A DNA stretch of 64,000 nt. Source: Pseudomonas sp. BSw22131 (GTDB taxonomy: Bacteria > Pseudomonadota > Gammaproteobacteria > Pseudomonadales > Pseudomonadaceae). Positions 45,004-54,253 of the stretch are shown here, in pieces. Position 1 is the stretch's first letter, and each line of letters begins with the position of its first letter. Position numbers and translations under genes: made by a program. The DNA is taken from positions 2,232,001 to 2,296,000 of the forward strand of contig NZ_CP113949.1 of the NCBI RefSeq assembly GCF_026810445.1. The letters are read 5' to 3'. The notes under the pieces were generated by a model that made no database searches, was not told where the DNA came from, and was given only the letters and a program-made list of their open reading frames with translations.

Positions 45004-45019
45004 TGTTATTTAAATAACA
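45004..45019. promoter_or_regulatory. DeoR operator upstream of the deoxyribokinase gene
   Basis: TGTTATTTAAATAACA is a perfect 16-bp palindrome. Its TGTTA-N6-TAACA frame is the same as the E. coli DeoR operator TGTTAGAATTCTAACA. It lies 54-69 bp before the deoK start. A DeoR homologue is encoded at 48654-49424. Confidence 0.75.
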
Positions 45020-45072
45020 AAAATAATAGCGTGGTTGACCTCTGGGTTGGCACGTTCACAAGGTAAACATCC

Positions 45073-45993
45073 ATGAACAAGATCGCGGTCATCGGCAGCA
45101 ATATGGTGGATTTGATCACCTACATCGACCGGATGCCTGAACAAGGCGAGACCCTCGAAGCGCCGGATTTCGCCATGGGTTGCGGTGGCAAAGGCGCCAA
45201 TCAGGCCGTCGCTGCTGCAAAGCTGGGCGCTGACGTGCTCATGCTGACCAAGGTCGGCGACGACATGTTCGCGGACAACACGGTCGCCAACTTCCAGCGC
45301 CTGGGCATCGACACCCAATTCGTCCAGCGTGTGCCGGGGGTTTCCAGCGGCGTCGCTCCCATCTTCGTCCAGTCGGATTCGCACAACAGCATCCTCATCG
45401 TCAAAGGCGCCAATGCGTACCTGAAGCCTGCCGACATCGATGCCGCTCAAGGCGCATTGCGTGACTGCAAACTGATCGTCCTGCAACTGGAAATCGACCT
45501 GGCGACGGTTTACTACGCTATCGAGTTCGCCCGGCGCAACGCCATTCCGGTCCTCCTGAACCCCGCGCCTGCGGTGGCCGGGCTCAGCCGCGAACACTTG
45601 TCGCAGCTGGACTTTCTGATTCCCAACGAAACCGAACTGGCGCTGATTACCGGCAAACCGGTCGACGGCCCTGAGACCGCGCTCGCCGCCGCGCGCCACT
45701 TGGTGGAAGAGGGGATTCGCCACGTCATCGTGACCCTCGGCGACAAAGGCGCCTTATACGTGGGTGAGGAGGGCGAATTTCGGGTTGACGGCCGCAAGGT
45801 GGCTGCCCGGGATACCACCGGCGCAGGCGATGCCTTCATCGGTTGTTTCGCCCATCACTGGAGCCAGGACGGCGACATCCGCCGCGCCATGACCCAGGCG
45901 GTCGCGTACTCCGCTTGTTCCGTCACCGAGCGGGGCACCCAGAGTTCTTACCCGGACGCTGCTACGTTCGCGCAGTTCCTGGGTACTTGCTGA
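45073..45993 (+). CDS. deoK: deoxyribokinase/ribokinase (PfkB family)
   Basis: A 306-residue PfkB-family sugar kinase. Substrate signature GCGGKGANQAVAA (residues about 36-48) and the ATP/catalytic motif DTTGAGDAFIG (about 252-262, catalytic Asp in GAGD) are present. Ribokinase and deoxyribokinase are close relatives. The neighbouring FucP-like permease, DeoX-like protein, DeoR and DeoC favour deoxyribokinase, making 2-deoxyribose 5-phosphate for DeoC. AAGG precedes the ATG. A DeoR-type operator lies upstream. Confidence 0.88.
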   Translation: MNKIAVIGSNMVDLITYIDRMPEQGETLEAPDFAMGCGGKGANQAVAAAKLGADVLMLTKVGDDMFADNTVANFQRLGIDTQFVQRVPGVSSGVAPIFVQSDSHNSILIVKGANAYLKPADIDAAQGALRDCKLIVLQLEIDLATVYYAIEFARRNAIPVLLNPAPAVAGLSREHLSQLDFLIPNETELALITGKPVDGPETALAAARHLVEEGIRHVIVTLGDKGALYVGEEGEFRVDGRKVAARDTTGAGDAFIGCFAHHWSQDGDIRRAMTQAVAYSACSVTERGTQSSYPDAATFAQFLGTC

Positions 45994-46030
45994 ACCCTTG
46001 TTGGAGCAGGGCGTGCCTTCGAAGCGGTCA

Positions 46031-46050
46031 GATCAGCCAATCGGCTGATC
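46031..46050 (+). other. intercistronic stem-loop between deoK and deoP
   Basis: GATCAGCC and GGCTGATC pair around AATC, with outer GAAGC/GCTTC support. There is no U tract. It may protect or set the relative level of the two parts of the mRNA. Confidence 0.45.
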
Positions 46051-46120
46051 AAAAGCTTCGCCGGCAGCCCCAGCCCCTGCAATCAACGTTGATCATTCCC
46101 GCACATCCCGGAGAACAATA

Positions 46121-47452
46121 ATGACAAAGCCCGCGCTCCAACAAACCCCGGACGGGTTCTACCTCAACCGCACGCCGTGGTTCGCGTTCCTGCTGTTGTG
46201 CAGCATTTTTGCCCTGTGGGCCGCTGCTGCGAGCATGAACGACGTCCTCATCGCACACTTCAAGAAAGCCTTTCTGCTTAGCGACTTTCAGACAGCATTC
46301 GTGCAGTCGGCGTTTTATCTGGGCTATTTCTTCGTGGCGATTCCGGCCGCGATGGTGGTCCGCCGCTTCAGTTACAAAACCACGATCCTGATCGGCCTGA
46401 TGCTGTACATGTTCGGCTGCCTGCTGTTCTTTCCAGCCGCATCGACCGCCAAGTACGGCATGTTTCTGCTGGCACTGTTTGTGATCGCGGCAGGGCTTTC
46501 GTTTCTGGAAACCGCCTGCAACACCTATTCGACGCTGATGGGCCCACGTGAAACCGGCACTCGCCGTCTCAACATCTCCCAGACCTTCCACCCGTTCGGC
46601 GCGATGACCGGGGTTTACGTCGGCAGCTTCGTGATGTTCAAGGACACCGATGCCACCCGCGAGCAATTGACGCAGATGAGCGCTTCGGACGCAGCGGTGC
46701 AGCAACTGCAGATGATCCAGTCCACGTTATTGCCGTACAAATGGATGATCGCGGTATTGATCCTGATGTTCATCCTGATCGCCATCACGCGATTCCCTGC
46801 GTGCAAGGGCAATCTCAAGGCCAACGTTCAGAGCAGCACCATTGGCCAGAGCCTGTCGCGTTTGTGGCGTAACCCGCGCTTTACGTTTGGCGTGCTGGCG
46901 CAGTTTCTGTACGTGGGCGCGCAGGTCGGCGTCTGGAGCTTCACCATTCGCCTGGCCATGCAAATGGGCGGAATGAACGAGCGCAGCGCCTCGTGGTTCT
47001 TGCTCACCACGTTCGCCGCTTACTTCGTTGGCAAGATGATTGCCAACCTGTTGATGCGCAAAATGCACCCGGCCAAAGTGCTGGCGATCTATGGCGTTCT
47101 GACCATTGCCCTGCTGGCCTACACAATCCTGGTACCCAACATCAGCGCGGTGTATGCAGCCGTGGGCGTCAGTATCTTTCTGGGTCCGTGCTGGCCGACC
47201 ATTTACGGCCTGACCATCGATGGTCTGGGTGAAGACACCGGCGTCGGCGGTTCGCTGCTGGTCATGAGCATTGTGGGGGGCGGTGTGATCCCGATCTTCC
47301 AGGGCCTGCTGTCGGATGCGACCGGGGGCAACATGCAATTGGCCTATACCGTACCGCTGCTGTGTTTCGTCGTGATCGTCATGTATGCGGTGAAATGCAT
47401 GCGTGACCCCCGCAGCGAACATGCGGCTGTGGGTGCGGTGACCACCTCATGA
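46121..47452 (+). CDS. deoP: deoxyribose permease (FucP-type MFS sugar transporter)
   Basis: A 443-residue MFS protein of the fucose:proton symporter family with about 12 helices. Features are FALWAAAASMNDVLIAHFKKAF at the start (FucP-like, given in part), AGLSFLETACNTYSTLMGP and the long loop between helices 6 and 7. DeoP of Salmonella deoQKPX is of this type. GGAGAA precedes the ATG, and the stop overlaps the next start (ATGA). Import of 2-deoxyribose is inferred from context. Confidence 0.87.
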   Translation: MTKPALQQTPDGFYLNRTPWFAFLLLCSIFALWAAAASMNDVLIAHFKKAFLLSDFQTAFVQSAFYLGYFFVAIPAAMVVRRFSYKTTILIGLMLYMFGCLLFFPAASTAKYGMFLLALFVIAAGLSFLETACNTYSTLMGPRETGTRRLNISQTFHPFGAMTGVYVGSFVMFKDTDATREQLTQMSASDAAVQQLQMIQSTLLPYKWMIAVLILMFILIAITRFPACKGNLKANVQSSTIGQSLSRLWRNPRFTFGVLAQFLYVGAQVGVWSFTIRLAMQMGGMNERSASWFLLTTFAAYFVGKMIANLLMRKMHPAKVLAIYGVLTIALLAYTILVPNISAVYAAVGVSIFLGPCWPTIYGLTIDGLGEDTGVGGSLLVMSIVGGGVIPIFQGLLSDATGGNMQLAYTVPLLCFVVIVMYAVKCMRDPRSEHAAVGAVTTS

Positions 47453-48522
47453 AAAAGCTGACGATAGCGCTGTACCCGGAACTGTTCAGCGGCACGGAAA
47501 AAACGCTGGTCGAGGGAGAGGATTTCCGCGTGCTGGCCTGGACCTATCCCTCGGGCGTGCAAGCACTCGCACTGGAGAACGCGCGCGGGCGGCTCGTCGT
47601 GCTGCCGTATCAGGGCCAGATGATCTGGTCAGCGATGTTCGACGGCTGCGACTTGACCATGCGCAACATGTTCGGTCAGCCAAGGCCCAGCCCTACGGTG
47701 ATAGGTACGTATGGCTGCTTCATGTTTCACAGCGGGCTGCTGCGCAACGGTTGCCCGGCGCCTGAGGACGATCATGCGCTGCACGGCGAAATGCCCTGTG
47801 CACCCATGGATTCGGCCTGGCTGGAAGTGGGCGAAGACGCCAGCGGTGCGTACGTGCGTCTGGGTGGCGATTATGAATACGTCCAGGGTTTTGGTGATCA
47901 CTACCGTGCGCGGCCGTCGGTCACGCTGCGTGCCCGCTCGGCGCTGTTCGACATCGGCATGCAGGTCACCAACCTGGCGGGCAAACCGATGGAGTTGATG
48001 TACATGGCGCACATGAATTACGCCTACGTCGCAGGTGGCCGTTTCGTCGAACCGCTGGGCATGGCGCGCGCCCGGGTGCGCAGCAGTGTCCCGGCCCACG
48101 TGAAGCCGACGCCTGCCTGGTCGGCCTACATGGCCGAACTGACCGAAGACCCGACGCGGCTTTGTACGCTGGACACGCCGCAGCTGTATGACCCGGAGAT
48201 TGTGTGCTTCTTCGACGACGTCAAGGCAGATGCCAAGGGGCACGCGCACTTTTTGCTTGAGCACCCGCACGGCGCCGCGTTCTACACACGCTACAAACCC
48301 GGGGAGTTCGATCACGCGGCGCGCTGGATTCTGTACAACGCCGATCAGCAGGTCGCTGCCTTCGCGTTGCCCGCGACCTGCGAGCCGGAGGGCTATCTGG
48401 CGGAGAAAGGCAAAGGCAATGTTCGAGAACTGGCAGCCGGGGAGAGCGCTGAATTCAGCGTGACGACCGGGTATCTGGCGGCCGCGGAAGTGCGGCAACT
48501 GGAAGCTGCTTTGAAAGGCTGA
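47449..48522 (+). CDS. deoX: DUF4432/aldose 1-epimerase-like protein (DeoX type)
   Basis: A 357-residue beta-sandwich protein related to aldose 1-epimerases. Features are LPYQGQMIWSAMFDG, DDHALHGEMPC (His in the sugar pocket), the MYMAHMNYAYV segment and HPHGAAFYTRYKPGEFDHAARW in part. DeoX proteins accompany deoxyribokinase and permease genes and may mutarotate deoxyribose. It is translationally coupled to deoP. A REP-like palindrome follows. Confidence 0.82.
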   Translation: MKKLTIALYPELFSGTEKTLVEGEDFRVLAWTYPSGVQALALENARGRLVVLPYQGQMIWSAMFDGCDLTMRNMFGQPRPSPTVIGTYGCFMFHSGLLRNGCPAPEDDHALHGEMPCAPMDSAWLEVGEDASGAYVRLGGDYEYVQGFGDHYRARPSVTLRARSALFDIGMQVTNLAGKPMELMYMAHMNYAYVAGGRFVEPLGMARARVRSSVPAHVKPTPAWSAYMAELTEDPTRLCTLDTPQLYDPEIVCFFDDVKADAKGHAHFLLEHPHGAAFYTRYKPGEFDHAARWILYNADQQVAAFALPATCEPEGYLAEKGKGNVRELAAGESAEFSVTTGYLAAAEVRQLEAALKG

Positions 48523-48527
48523 CAGAG

Positions 48528-48603
48528 CATCGCGAACAAGCTCCCTCCCATAGAGGGCGTGGAATCACCTCACAGCACTGTGGGAGGGAGCTTGCTCGCG
48601 ATG
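48528..48603. repeat. REP-like palindrome with 23-bp arms
   Basis: Arms 48528-48550 and 48581-48603 are inverted copies with 22 of 23 matches (AAGCTCCCTCCCA with TGGGAGGGAGCTT). It lies between the convergent deoX and deoR genes and could end both transcripts. Same family as 6955-7043. Confidence 0.85.
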
Positions 48604-48653
48604 ATGGTTGATCGGCGGTGGAGAGAGTCCAGCACAGCGCAGTAACCGGCCCA

Positions 48654-49424
48654 TCAAATCACCAACTGCGCACCGTGTCCCTGAATCAGATCGCGGTAGG
48701 GTTTGGGCATTTTCTTGTCCGAGACCACCACATGAAACTGCTCCAGCGTCGCGAAGTGCGCCGTTTTGACCGCGTCGAACTTGGTGTGATCGGCCAGCAA
48801 CATGCAATGCCGGGCCTGCCGCAGCACCTTCTGCTTGACCTCCACTTCATTGAAGTTGAAGCAGGTCACGCCGAACGCCTCGCTCACGCCCGCCGCCGAC
48901 ACAAACGCCCAGGTCAGGCGAACGCTGTCGAGAATGCTGCTCTCGTCGCGGTGCTCGAACACCTGGTTCTTACGATGGAACGTGCCGCCGCACAGCACGA
49001 TGCTGCAATTGGGTTTTTGCTGAAGCTTGAGCAGGACATTGAGCGAGTTGCAGACCGCCGTGAACTCAAGCTCATCCGGAATGAAATCGACCACGAAAGG
49101 AATGGTGGTGCCGCAGTCGAAAAACACCGTATCGCCGGGCTTGATGAATGCCGCCGCGAGTTTGCCGATGCGACGTTTTTCCTCGACATGGCGCGTGCCT
49201 TGTTCAGTGATTTTGTAGTCGGCGGCTTCACTGGGATCGAAGGCCAGGGTGATATGGCCGCCCAGCAAATGGAATTTATCCGGGTAACGGCCCAGATCGC
49301 GGCGCAGGGTCATTTCCGACACGTCCAGCAAGGCCGCCATTTCACGCAGGTGAATGGCCTTCTGGTCCTGCAGGGCTTGTTGAATCAGTTTGATGCGGTC
49401 TGATTTTTTAGTGTCCACAGGCAT
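48654..49424 (-). CDS. deoR: deoxyribose operon repressor DeoR
   Basis: A 256-residue DeoR-family regulator. The helix-turn-helix is at about 22-60 (LREMAALLDVSEMTLRRDL). The effector domain shows FFDCGTTIPF, the phosphosugar-binding loop, CGGTFH, SAAGVSEAFGVTCFN and DHTKFDAVK. These blocks follow E. coli DeoR closely (FFDCGTTTPW, GVxxxxGATCFN), so it is a true DeoR rather than a general family member. The inducer should be deoxyribose 5-phosphate. It is divergent from deoC with operators between. Confidence 0.9.
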   Translation of the reverse strand: MPVDTKKSDRIKLIQQALQDQKAIHLREMAALLDVSEMTLRRDLGRYPDKFHLLGGHITLAFDPSEAADYKITEQGTRHVEEKRRIGKLAAAFIKPGDTVFFDCGTTIPFVVDFIPDELEFTAVCNSLNVLLKLQQKPNCSIVLCGGTFHRKNQVFEHRDESSILDSVRLTWAFVSAAGVSEAFGVTCFNFNEVEVKQKVLRQARHCMLLADHTKFDAVKTAHFATLEQFHVVVSDKKMPKPYRDLIQGHGAQLVI

Positions 49425-49443
49425 TCCGACTGTCGATTATTCG

Positions 49444-49480
49444 TGGTAAAAAAATAACATAAATTGTTAGTATCGAAACA
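49444..49480. promoter_or_regulatory. two DeoR-type operators in the deoR/deoC gap
   Basis: TGGTAAAAAAATAACA (49444-49459) and TGTTAGTATCGAAACA (49465-49480) each match TGTTA-N6-TAACA with one mismatch. Their starts are 21 bp apart, two helical turns, so two dimers would sit on one face of the DNA. The inner half sites also form a 15-bp palindrome TAACATAAATTGTTA. Confidence 0.65.
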
Positions 49481-49544
49481 TAATCAAACTTTTCGCGGCT
49501 TCGAATCCGCCGCTGGCCACTGCCTCACTACAGGAACCGACCCG

Positions 49545-50228
49545 ATGACTCAGATCGCACCCGCTGAACTCGCACAGTACATTGACCACACATTGCTGGC
49601 GGCTGATGCTTCACGCGAGCAGATCGCCACATTGTGCCGTGAAGCACAGGCCCATGGTTTTTATTCCGTTTGCGTCAATTCTGGCCAAGTGCCTTACGCC
49701 GCGCAATTGCTGGCAGGCGAGCCAGTCAAGGTGTGTGCTGTGGTGGGTTTCCCGCTGGGTGCCGGTCTTAGTGACACCAAGGCTTTCGAAGCCCGACAAG
49801 CGATTGCGGCGGGCGCTGGCGAGATTGATATGGTGCTGAATATCGGTGCCCTTAAAGACGGCCTGCTGGATCAGGTGCGCGACGACATTGCCGCCGTGAA
49901 AGAGGCGTGCGGCGCAGTCCCGCTCAAAGTCATTCTGGAAACGTGCCTGCTGAACGACGAAGAAAAAGTCCGAGCCTGCGAAATCTGTCGCGAGCTCAAC
50001 GTCGCTTTCGTCAAGACCTCGACCGGCTTCAGCCGCAGCGGCGCCACGCTTGAAGACGTCAGTCTGATGCGCAAGGTGGTCGGCGCCTCCATCGGCGTCA
50101 AAGCCTCGGGCGGCGTGCGTGATTACGCCACTGCGCTGGCAATGATCGAGGCAGGTGCGACGCGGCTGGGCACCAGTTCCGGGATCGCCATCGTCAGCGG
50201 CGCCTCGGCATCGGGTTCCGGCTACTGA
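49545..50228 (+). CDS. deoC: deoxyribose-phosphate aldolase
   Basis: A 227-residue class I aldolase that splits 2-deoxyribose 5-phosphate to acetaldehyde and glyceraldehyde 3-phosphate. ATG 49545 with AGGAA upstream is chosen over 49464. Motifs are [43 protein letters not shown], the Schiff-base Lys in [10 protein letters not shown] (residue about 153) and ASGGVRDY (second Lys in GVKASGG). It completes the route begun by the kinase at 45073-45993. Confidence 0.96.
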   Translation: MTQIAPAELAQYIDHTLLAADASREQIATLCREAQAHGFYSVCVNSGQVPYAAQLLAGEPVKVCAVVGFPLGAGLSDTKAFEARQAIAAGAGEIDMVLNIGALKDGLLDQVRDDIAAVKEACGAVPLKVILETCLLNDEEKVRACEICRELNVAFVKTSTGFSRSGATLEDVSLMRKVVGASIGVKASGGVRDYATALAMIEAGATRLGTSSGIAIVSGASASGSGY

Positions 50229-50406
50229 GTCTATTGCTCACCCCAGCGCTGGCGCGCCCCTGACCCATTATTGTGCGGGCGTGCGCAGCCAACGCTTTCC
50301 GGTCGGACGACCACACGCCCCATTCGGCGGGCGACGATGACGCGTTGTGATGTAGCTGGCAAGATGCCCGCATTTCCCGCTCTCTTTCGCTTACCGGACT
50401 TCATCG

Positions 50407-51357
50407 ATGCCCAAACTCCCCCTTGCGCACCTCAGGGCTCGCTGGTTGATCTATGCGTGCATGATCGCTGTGATCGTCGGCTTGCCTGTGGGCTGTTCGC
50501 TGTTGCAGCACAAGGAGCGCGAGCTGGTTTTTCGCATCGAGCCGGGCATCGCCAGCTGGTATCACGGTTTGCCCGATGATGTGCAGGAGTTCGAACTCAA
50601 GGCGCCTTCATTTGGCCTCGCTCAGAATATTCATTCCTGGTGGTGGCCGGCCGAGAAGCGTGACGCGCCAGCGTTGCTGTACTTGCACGGTTCGCGCTGG
50701 AACCTGACGGGGCAGTTTTTCCGCATTGAGCAGCTGCACGCGTTGGGCTTCTCGGTGTTGGCCATCGACTACCGCGGTTTCGGCCAGAGCAAGGGCCAGC
50801 TCCCCTCAGAAGCGTCGGTTTACGAGGACGCTCGAATCGCTTGGGAACGCCTGAAAACGCTACAGCCGGACCCGCGTAAACGGCTTATTTATGGACATTC
50901 CCTGGGTGGCGCCGTGGCGGTGGACCTGGCAGCGGAGCTGGGGCAGGACGCTGAAAAGGGCGAGCCTGTTCAGGCGCGCGGCCTGATCATCGAATCCACG
51001 TTCACCAATCTGGCAGACGTCGCCTCTGCGCTGGCCACGACGTACACCTCGTTACCGGTGCGCTGGCTGGTGTCGCAGAAATTCGATTCCATCGACAAGA
51101 TCGCCGAAGTGAACATGCCCGTGTTGATCGTTCATGGCACCGACGACCAGTTTGTCGCCCCACGTTTCAGCAAAGAATTGTTCGACGCGGCACGCGAGCC
51201 AAAAAGCCTGTTGATGGTGCCGGGCGGCAATCACAACAACAGCATGAACCTGGGGCGCCAGGCGTATGGCCAGGCCATTCAGGCGTTGCTCAATGCCGAT
51301 GCGCCGAAAGCACATGCTGCCAGCGAGCAGGCTGTGCCAAAGGGCGCAGCGGGCTGA
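50407..51357 (+). CDS. alpha/beta hydrolase, possible lipoprotein
   Basis: A 316-residue hydrolase. An N-terminal hydrophobic helix (about 12-30) ends with a lipobox-like LPVGC, suggesting an inner-membrane or periplasmic lipoprotein. The catalytic domain has LHGSRWN, YRGFGQSKG, the nucleophile elbow GHSLGG (Ser near 162), Asp in HGTDDQFV and His in GGNHNN. The pattern resembles ABHD13/YfhR-like hydrolases. The ribosome site is weak. Substrate unknown. Confidence 0.83.
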   Translation: MPKLPLAHLRARWLIYACMIAVIVGLPVGCSLLQHKERELVFRIEPGIASWYHGLPDDVQEFELKAPSFGLAQNIHSWWWPAEKRDAPALLYLHGSRWNLTGQFFRIEQLHALGFSVLAIDYRGFGQSKGQLPSEASVYEDARIAWERLKTLQPDPRKRLIYGHSLGGAVAVDLAAELGQDAEKGEPVQARGLIIESTFTNLADVASALATTYTSLPVRWLVSQKFDSIDKIAEVNMPVLIVHGTDDQFVAPRFSKELFDAAREPKSLLMVPGGNHNNSMNLGRQAYGQAIQALLNADAPKAHAASEQAVPKGAAG

Positions 51358-51369
51358 GGCTGCCCGCCG

Positions 51370-52101
51370 CTATTGCGCGGGGTGATGTTCGGCGCTGAAC
51401 GGCTTGTTGCGCACCCGTACTTTGCCGGGGTGACTGTCCGGCACCACGAACCCTTTCAACGATTCGATGAGCGCGGCGGGGTCTTCTATCGGCAGGTCGG
51501 CCAGTTGGTGTGCGGTCAGGTTCCACCACTGGCTGGCCAGCAGAGCGTCGATGGTCGGCTGATCGAAGCGGTAGCGCCGCACTTCAGCCGGCGAGCCGGT
51601 GACGATGGCATAAGGCGGCACGTCCTTGGTGATCAGCGACTGAGCACCGATGACCGCGCCCGTGCCGATGGTCACGCCTTCCAGAATCAGCACATCCATG
51701 CCGATCCACACGTCGTGGCCGATCACGGTCTGTTTCACGCCGTCGTGGTGTGGCGCGACGCCGCTGAGTTGCTGGCGCAGTCCCACCAGACCGCTGTGAG
51801 AGGTCAGCCAGCTGAGCGGGTGGGATTTGCGGTCTTGACCGATGGTTACGTTTTTCGCGATGGAGCAATAGCGGCCAATGCGGGACACGTCGTGCAGCTC
51901 TGAGCCGCTTACGATGTCGGTGTAGGCGCCGATGGTCAGGTTTTTCGAATGTATTTTGATCTGGTGCAGTTTCACGCCGTGTTCGAGGGTGAGCTGGAGA
52001 TCCGTGCGCAGGCCTCTGATGCCGCTGTCCAGGCGGCAGTTATGCTGCAGCAACGCGTGCTTGAGCTTGCGGTCGAGCAGCGCCCGCTTGAAGAAATTCA
52101 T
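51370..52101 (-). CDS. CatB-related O-acetyltransferase (left-handed beta-helix)
   Basis: A 243-residue hexapeptide-repeat acetyltransferase. ATG 52101 (MNFFKRALL) is preferred; the longer frame upstream is Arg/Pro-rich noise. Repeats include VSRIGRYCSIAKNVTIG, TVIGHDVWIGMDVLILEGVTIGTGAVIGA (in parts) and the end motif VTGSPAEVRRYRF. The family uses acetyl-CoA to modify a sugar or xenobiotic such as chloramphenicol or streptogramin. It is convergent with the preceding hydrolase. The acceptor is unknown; a cell-surface sugar is as likely as a drug. Confidence 0.87.
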   Translation of the reverse strand: MNFFKRALLDRKLKHALLQHNCRLDSGIRGLRTDLQLTLEHGVKLHQIKIHSKNLTIGAYTDIVSGSELHDVSRIGRYCSIAKNVTIGQDRKSHPLSWLTSHSGLVGLRQQLSGVAPHHDGVKQTVIGHDVWIGMDVLILEGVTIGTGAVIGAQSLITKDVPPYAIVTGSPAEVRRYRFDQPTIDALLASQWWNLTAHQLADLPIEDPAALIESLKGFVVPDSHPGKVRVRNKPFSAEHHPAQ

Positions 52102-52283
52102 GGTCGGCAGTCCGTAGCAAAAATGGGCTGAAACAGGCGGCTTTTTTATGTCGCAATGAATACGCGGGGATTTGATTGCCGCCTTTATTAGGGCACGGAT
52201 CATCGCACGGGCGCCGGGCGCACTGAAAGAAGGCGGTGAGCTGATCTGTTTTTGATGCTGCCGGGCGGGCCTCAGGCGCCAGC

Positions 52284-53153
52284 TCAGCCGTGGAAGTGAT
52301 CGCACATCAGTTGCGCCATCACCGCGCAGGCCTCGCTGGTTTCGCCGGGCGCCAGGATCAGTTTCATTTCGTGCAGCGGCAGTGGCGGGAAGCCTTCCTC
52401 GTCCTCAAGCACGCGCATGCCAGGGCCGATCAGCGCACGATCGACGATGCCAACGGCAAGCCCAGCCTCAATGGCAGCCTGAAGGGCGCTCACCCCGGCG
52501 CTGCTGACCACTGCGCGCCAGCGCTGGCCTTGTTCGGTCAAGGCGTCCACGGCAGCGATGCGGTAAGGGCATCCTTTGCCATGCAGCGCCAGCGGCAGGG
52601 GTTTGCCGGTGTCCACCCGGTAGTCATGGCTGGCGACCCACACCGGTTCAGTGGTGCCGATTTTTTTCACCAGCCGTTCGCTGGGGGTCTTTACGCCCAC
52701 CGGTTCCACCACCAGCGCCAAATCCAGGTGTCCGCGCGCAAGCTTCAGGCTCAGACGCCCACTCGCGCCGGTCTCCACCTCAAGCTCGATCTGCGGATAG
52801 CGCGTCGATAACGCCGACAGGGTGCATTGCAGCACGGCCCCGGCGTACTCCTCGGAGATCCCCAGTCGTACGCGCCCGCTGGCGGAAGGTTCGCTGAAGC
52901 TGGCGAGCATCCGGTCGTGCACGTGCAGTAATTCGGCGCTTTGGAGTGCGAATCGGCGGCCCAGCGCCGTCAGGCTGACGGTCTGGTTATCGCGCTCGAA
53001 CAATCGACCACCCGCCAGCTCCTCTAGCCGCCGAACGTGCAGGCTCACGGCCGATGGGCTTCGGTTGAGCCAGGTCGAGGCCGCCAGGAACTGGTTAAAC
53101 CTGACGATGGCCTGAAACGTGCGCAGCAGCTCAATATCCAGTGTGTCCTGCAC
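52284..53153 (-). CDS. LysR family transcriptional regulator
   Basis: A 289-residue protein with an N-terminal winged helix (residues 5-64: FNQFLAASTWLNRSPSAVSLHVRRLE in part) and a substrate-binding effector domain. It is divergent from an EamA transporter gene across about 100 bp, so that transporter is its likely target. Confidence 0.92.
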   Translation of the reverse strand: MQDTLDIELLRTFQAIVRFNQFLAASTWLNRSPSAVSLHVRRLEELAGGRLFERDNQTVSLTALGRRFALQSAELLHVHDRMLASFSEPSASGRVRLGISEEYAGAVLQCTLSALSTRYPQIELEVETGASGRLSLKLARGHLDLALVVEPVGVKTPSERLVKKIGTTEPVWVASHDYRVDTGKPLPLALHGKGCPYRIAAVDALTEQGQRWRAVVSSAGVSALQAAIEAGLAVGIVDRALIGPGMRVLEDEEGFPPLPLHEMKLILAPGETSEACAVMAQLMCDHFHG

Positions 53154-53166
53154 GGTTCAATAATCC

Positions 53167-53207
53167 TGCATCAGTGGTATCAATCATCTCGTTTGATTGC
53201 ATCAGTG
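53167..53207. promoter_or_regulatory. candidate operator in the LysR/EamA gap
   Basis: CAATCA-N7-TGATTG (53181-53199) is an inverted pair of LysR-box type. It is flanked by direct repeats TGCATCAGTG at 53167-53176 and 53198-53207, 31 bp apart (three helical turns). Confidence 0.45.
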
Positions 53208-53252
53208 CTCCCTTCTTACCATTACCGCCTGTGAACATAAAAGGCCAACGTG

Positions 53253-54176
53253 ATGACCCTCCGACAAACAGCACGCAACCTTACAACCCTGGGCACCAGT
53301 TCGACGTGCGTCTCCAACACGCTAATCGGTTTGCTGCTGTTGCTGGCGATGGTTGTCAGTTGGAGTTCCGGGTTTATTGGCTATCGGTACGCGGCGGAGC
53401 AGGGCGGCGTTTACCTGGCGACGTTCTGGCGCTTTGTCCTCGCAGCGCTGTTTCTGCTGCCATTCGCCATCAGGCAGTTGCGGCGATTGTCCCGGGCTGA
53501 CGTTCTGCGCCAATGCCTGATGGGCATATTCGCGTTCGCCGGCTACATCGCGCCGATCGCCCGTTCCATTGAATTGGGTGTGGCGCCAGGTACCTCGTCG
53601 GTCATCGCCAATCTCTTGCCGGTAACAATCGTTCTGCTCGCAGGCTTTGTACCGGGGCAGCGCACGCAAGGTTGGCAGTGGCTGGGACTGTTGCTATGCG
53701 TGGCGGGGATGCTGATCGCCAGCGCGTCGAGCATCGAATTTGGTTCGGCGCCGGCATGGGCTTACGCCTTGCCGCTGCTTGCGGTGCTGTCGATTGCCTG
53801 CGCAACGCTGTACCAGAAACGTGCCCCGCTGGCGCCGATGTCTGCGCTGACGGCGCTGTTCATTCAGGTCTGCGCCGTATTGCCGGTGTTTGCCGGGCTG
53901 GCGCTTTATGAAGGTGGTCTGCGCCCCCTTGCCGCACCAGGTTTTGGCCTCGGCGTGATCTGGCTGACGGTGTTTTCCACGTTGGGCGGCTACGGATTTT
54001 ATTGGCTTTGCCTGCAGCGCTTCAGCATGCAGCGCATCAGCGGCGCGCTGTTTCTCACGCCGCCTGTGACGATGTTCTGGGCCTGGCTGCAATTTGGCGA
54101 CAGCCTGCCGGGGGTGGCCTGGGTCGGTGTGCTGCTGACGTTGATCGGCCTGCCTCTGCTGAGTCGGCGCACGTAG
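53253..54176 (+). CDS. EamA family (DMT) transporter
   Basis: A 307-residue protein with ten predicted helices in two EamA repeats (WSSGFIGYRYAAEQGGVYLATFWRF in part, and the second repeat from about residue 165). ATG 53253 with AAAGG eight bases upstream is preferred over GTG 53250. EamA proteins usually export amino acids or other metabolites. It is controlled in all likelihood by the divergent LysR regulator. Confidence 0.9.
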   Translation: MTLRQTARNLTTLGTSSTCVSNTLIGLLLLLAMVVSWSSGFIGYRYAAEQGGVYLATFWRFVLAALFLLPFAIRQLRRLSRADVLRQCLMGIFAFAGYIAPIARSIELGVAPGTSSVIANLLPVTIVLLAGFVPGQRTQGWQWLGLLLCVAGMLIASASSIEFGSAPAWAYALPLLAVLSIACATLYQKRAPLAPMSALTALFIQVCAVLPVFAGLALYEGGLRPLAAPGFGLGVIWLTVFSTLGGYGFYWLCLQRFSMQRISGALFLTPPVTMFWAWLQFGDSLPGVAWVGVLLTLIGLPLLSRRT

Positions 54177-54253
54177 GGAAAGGGGCGGCATTCCAATACT
54201 CATCCCGAAATGCTATCTCTTGGCACCTGTTGCCTTGAGATTCGAGCCGCCGC

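Noticed and set aside
45040..45060. TTGGCACG before deoK resembling a sigma-54 -24 box
   Set aside because: There is no TTGC at the -12 spacing and it lies only about 20 bp before the start codon.
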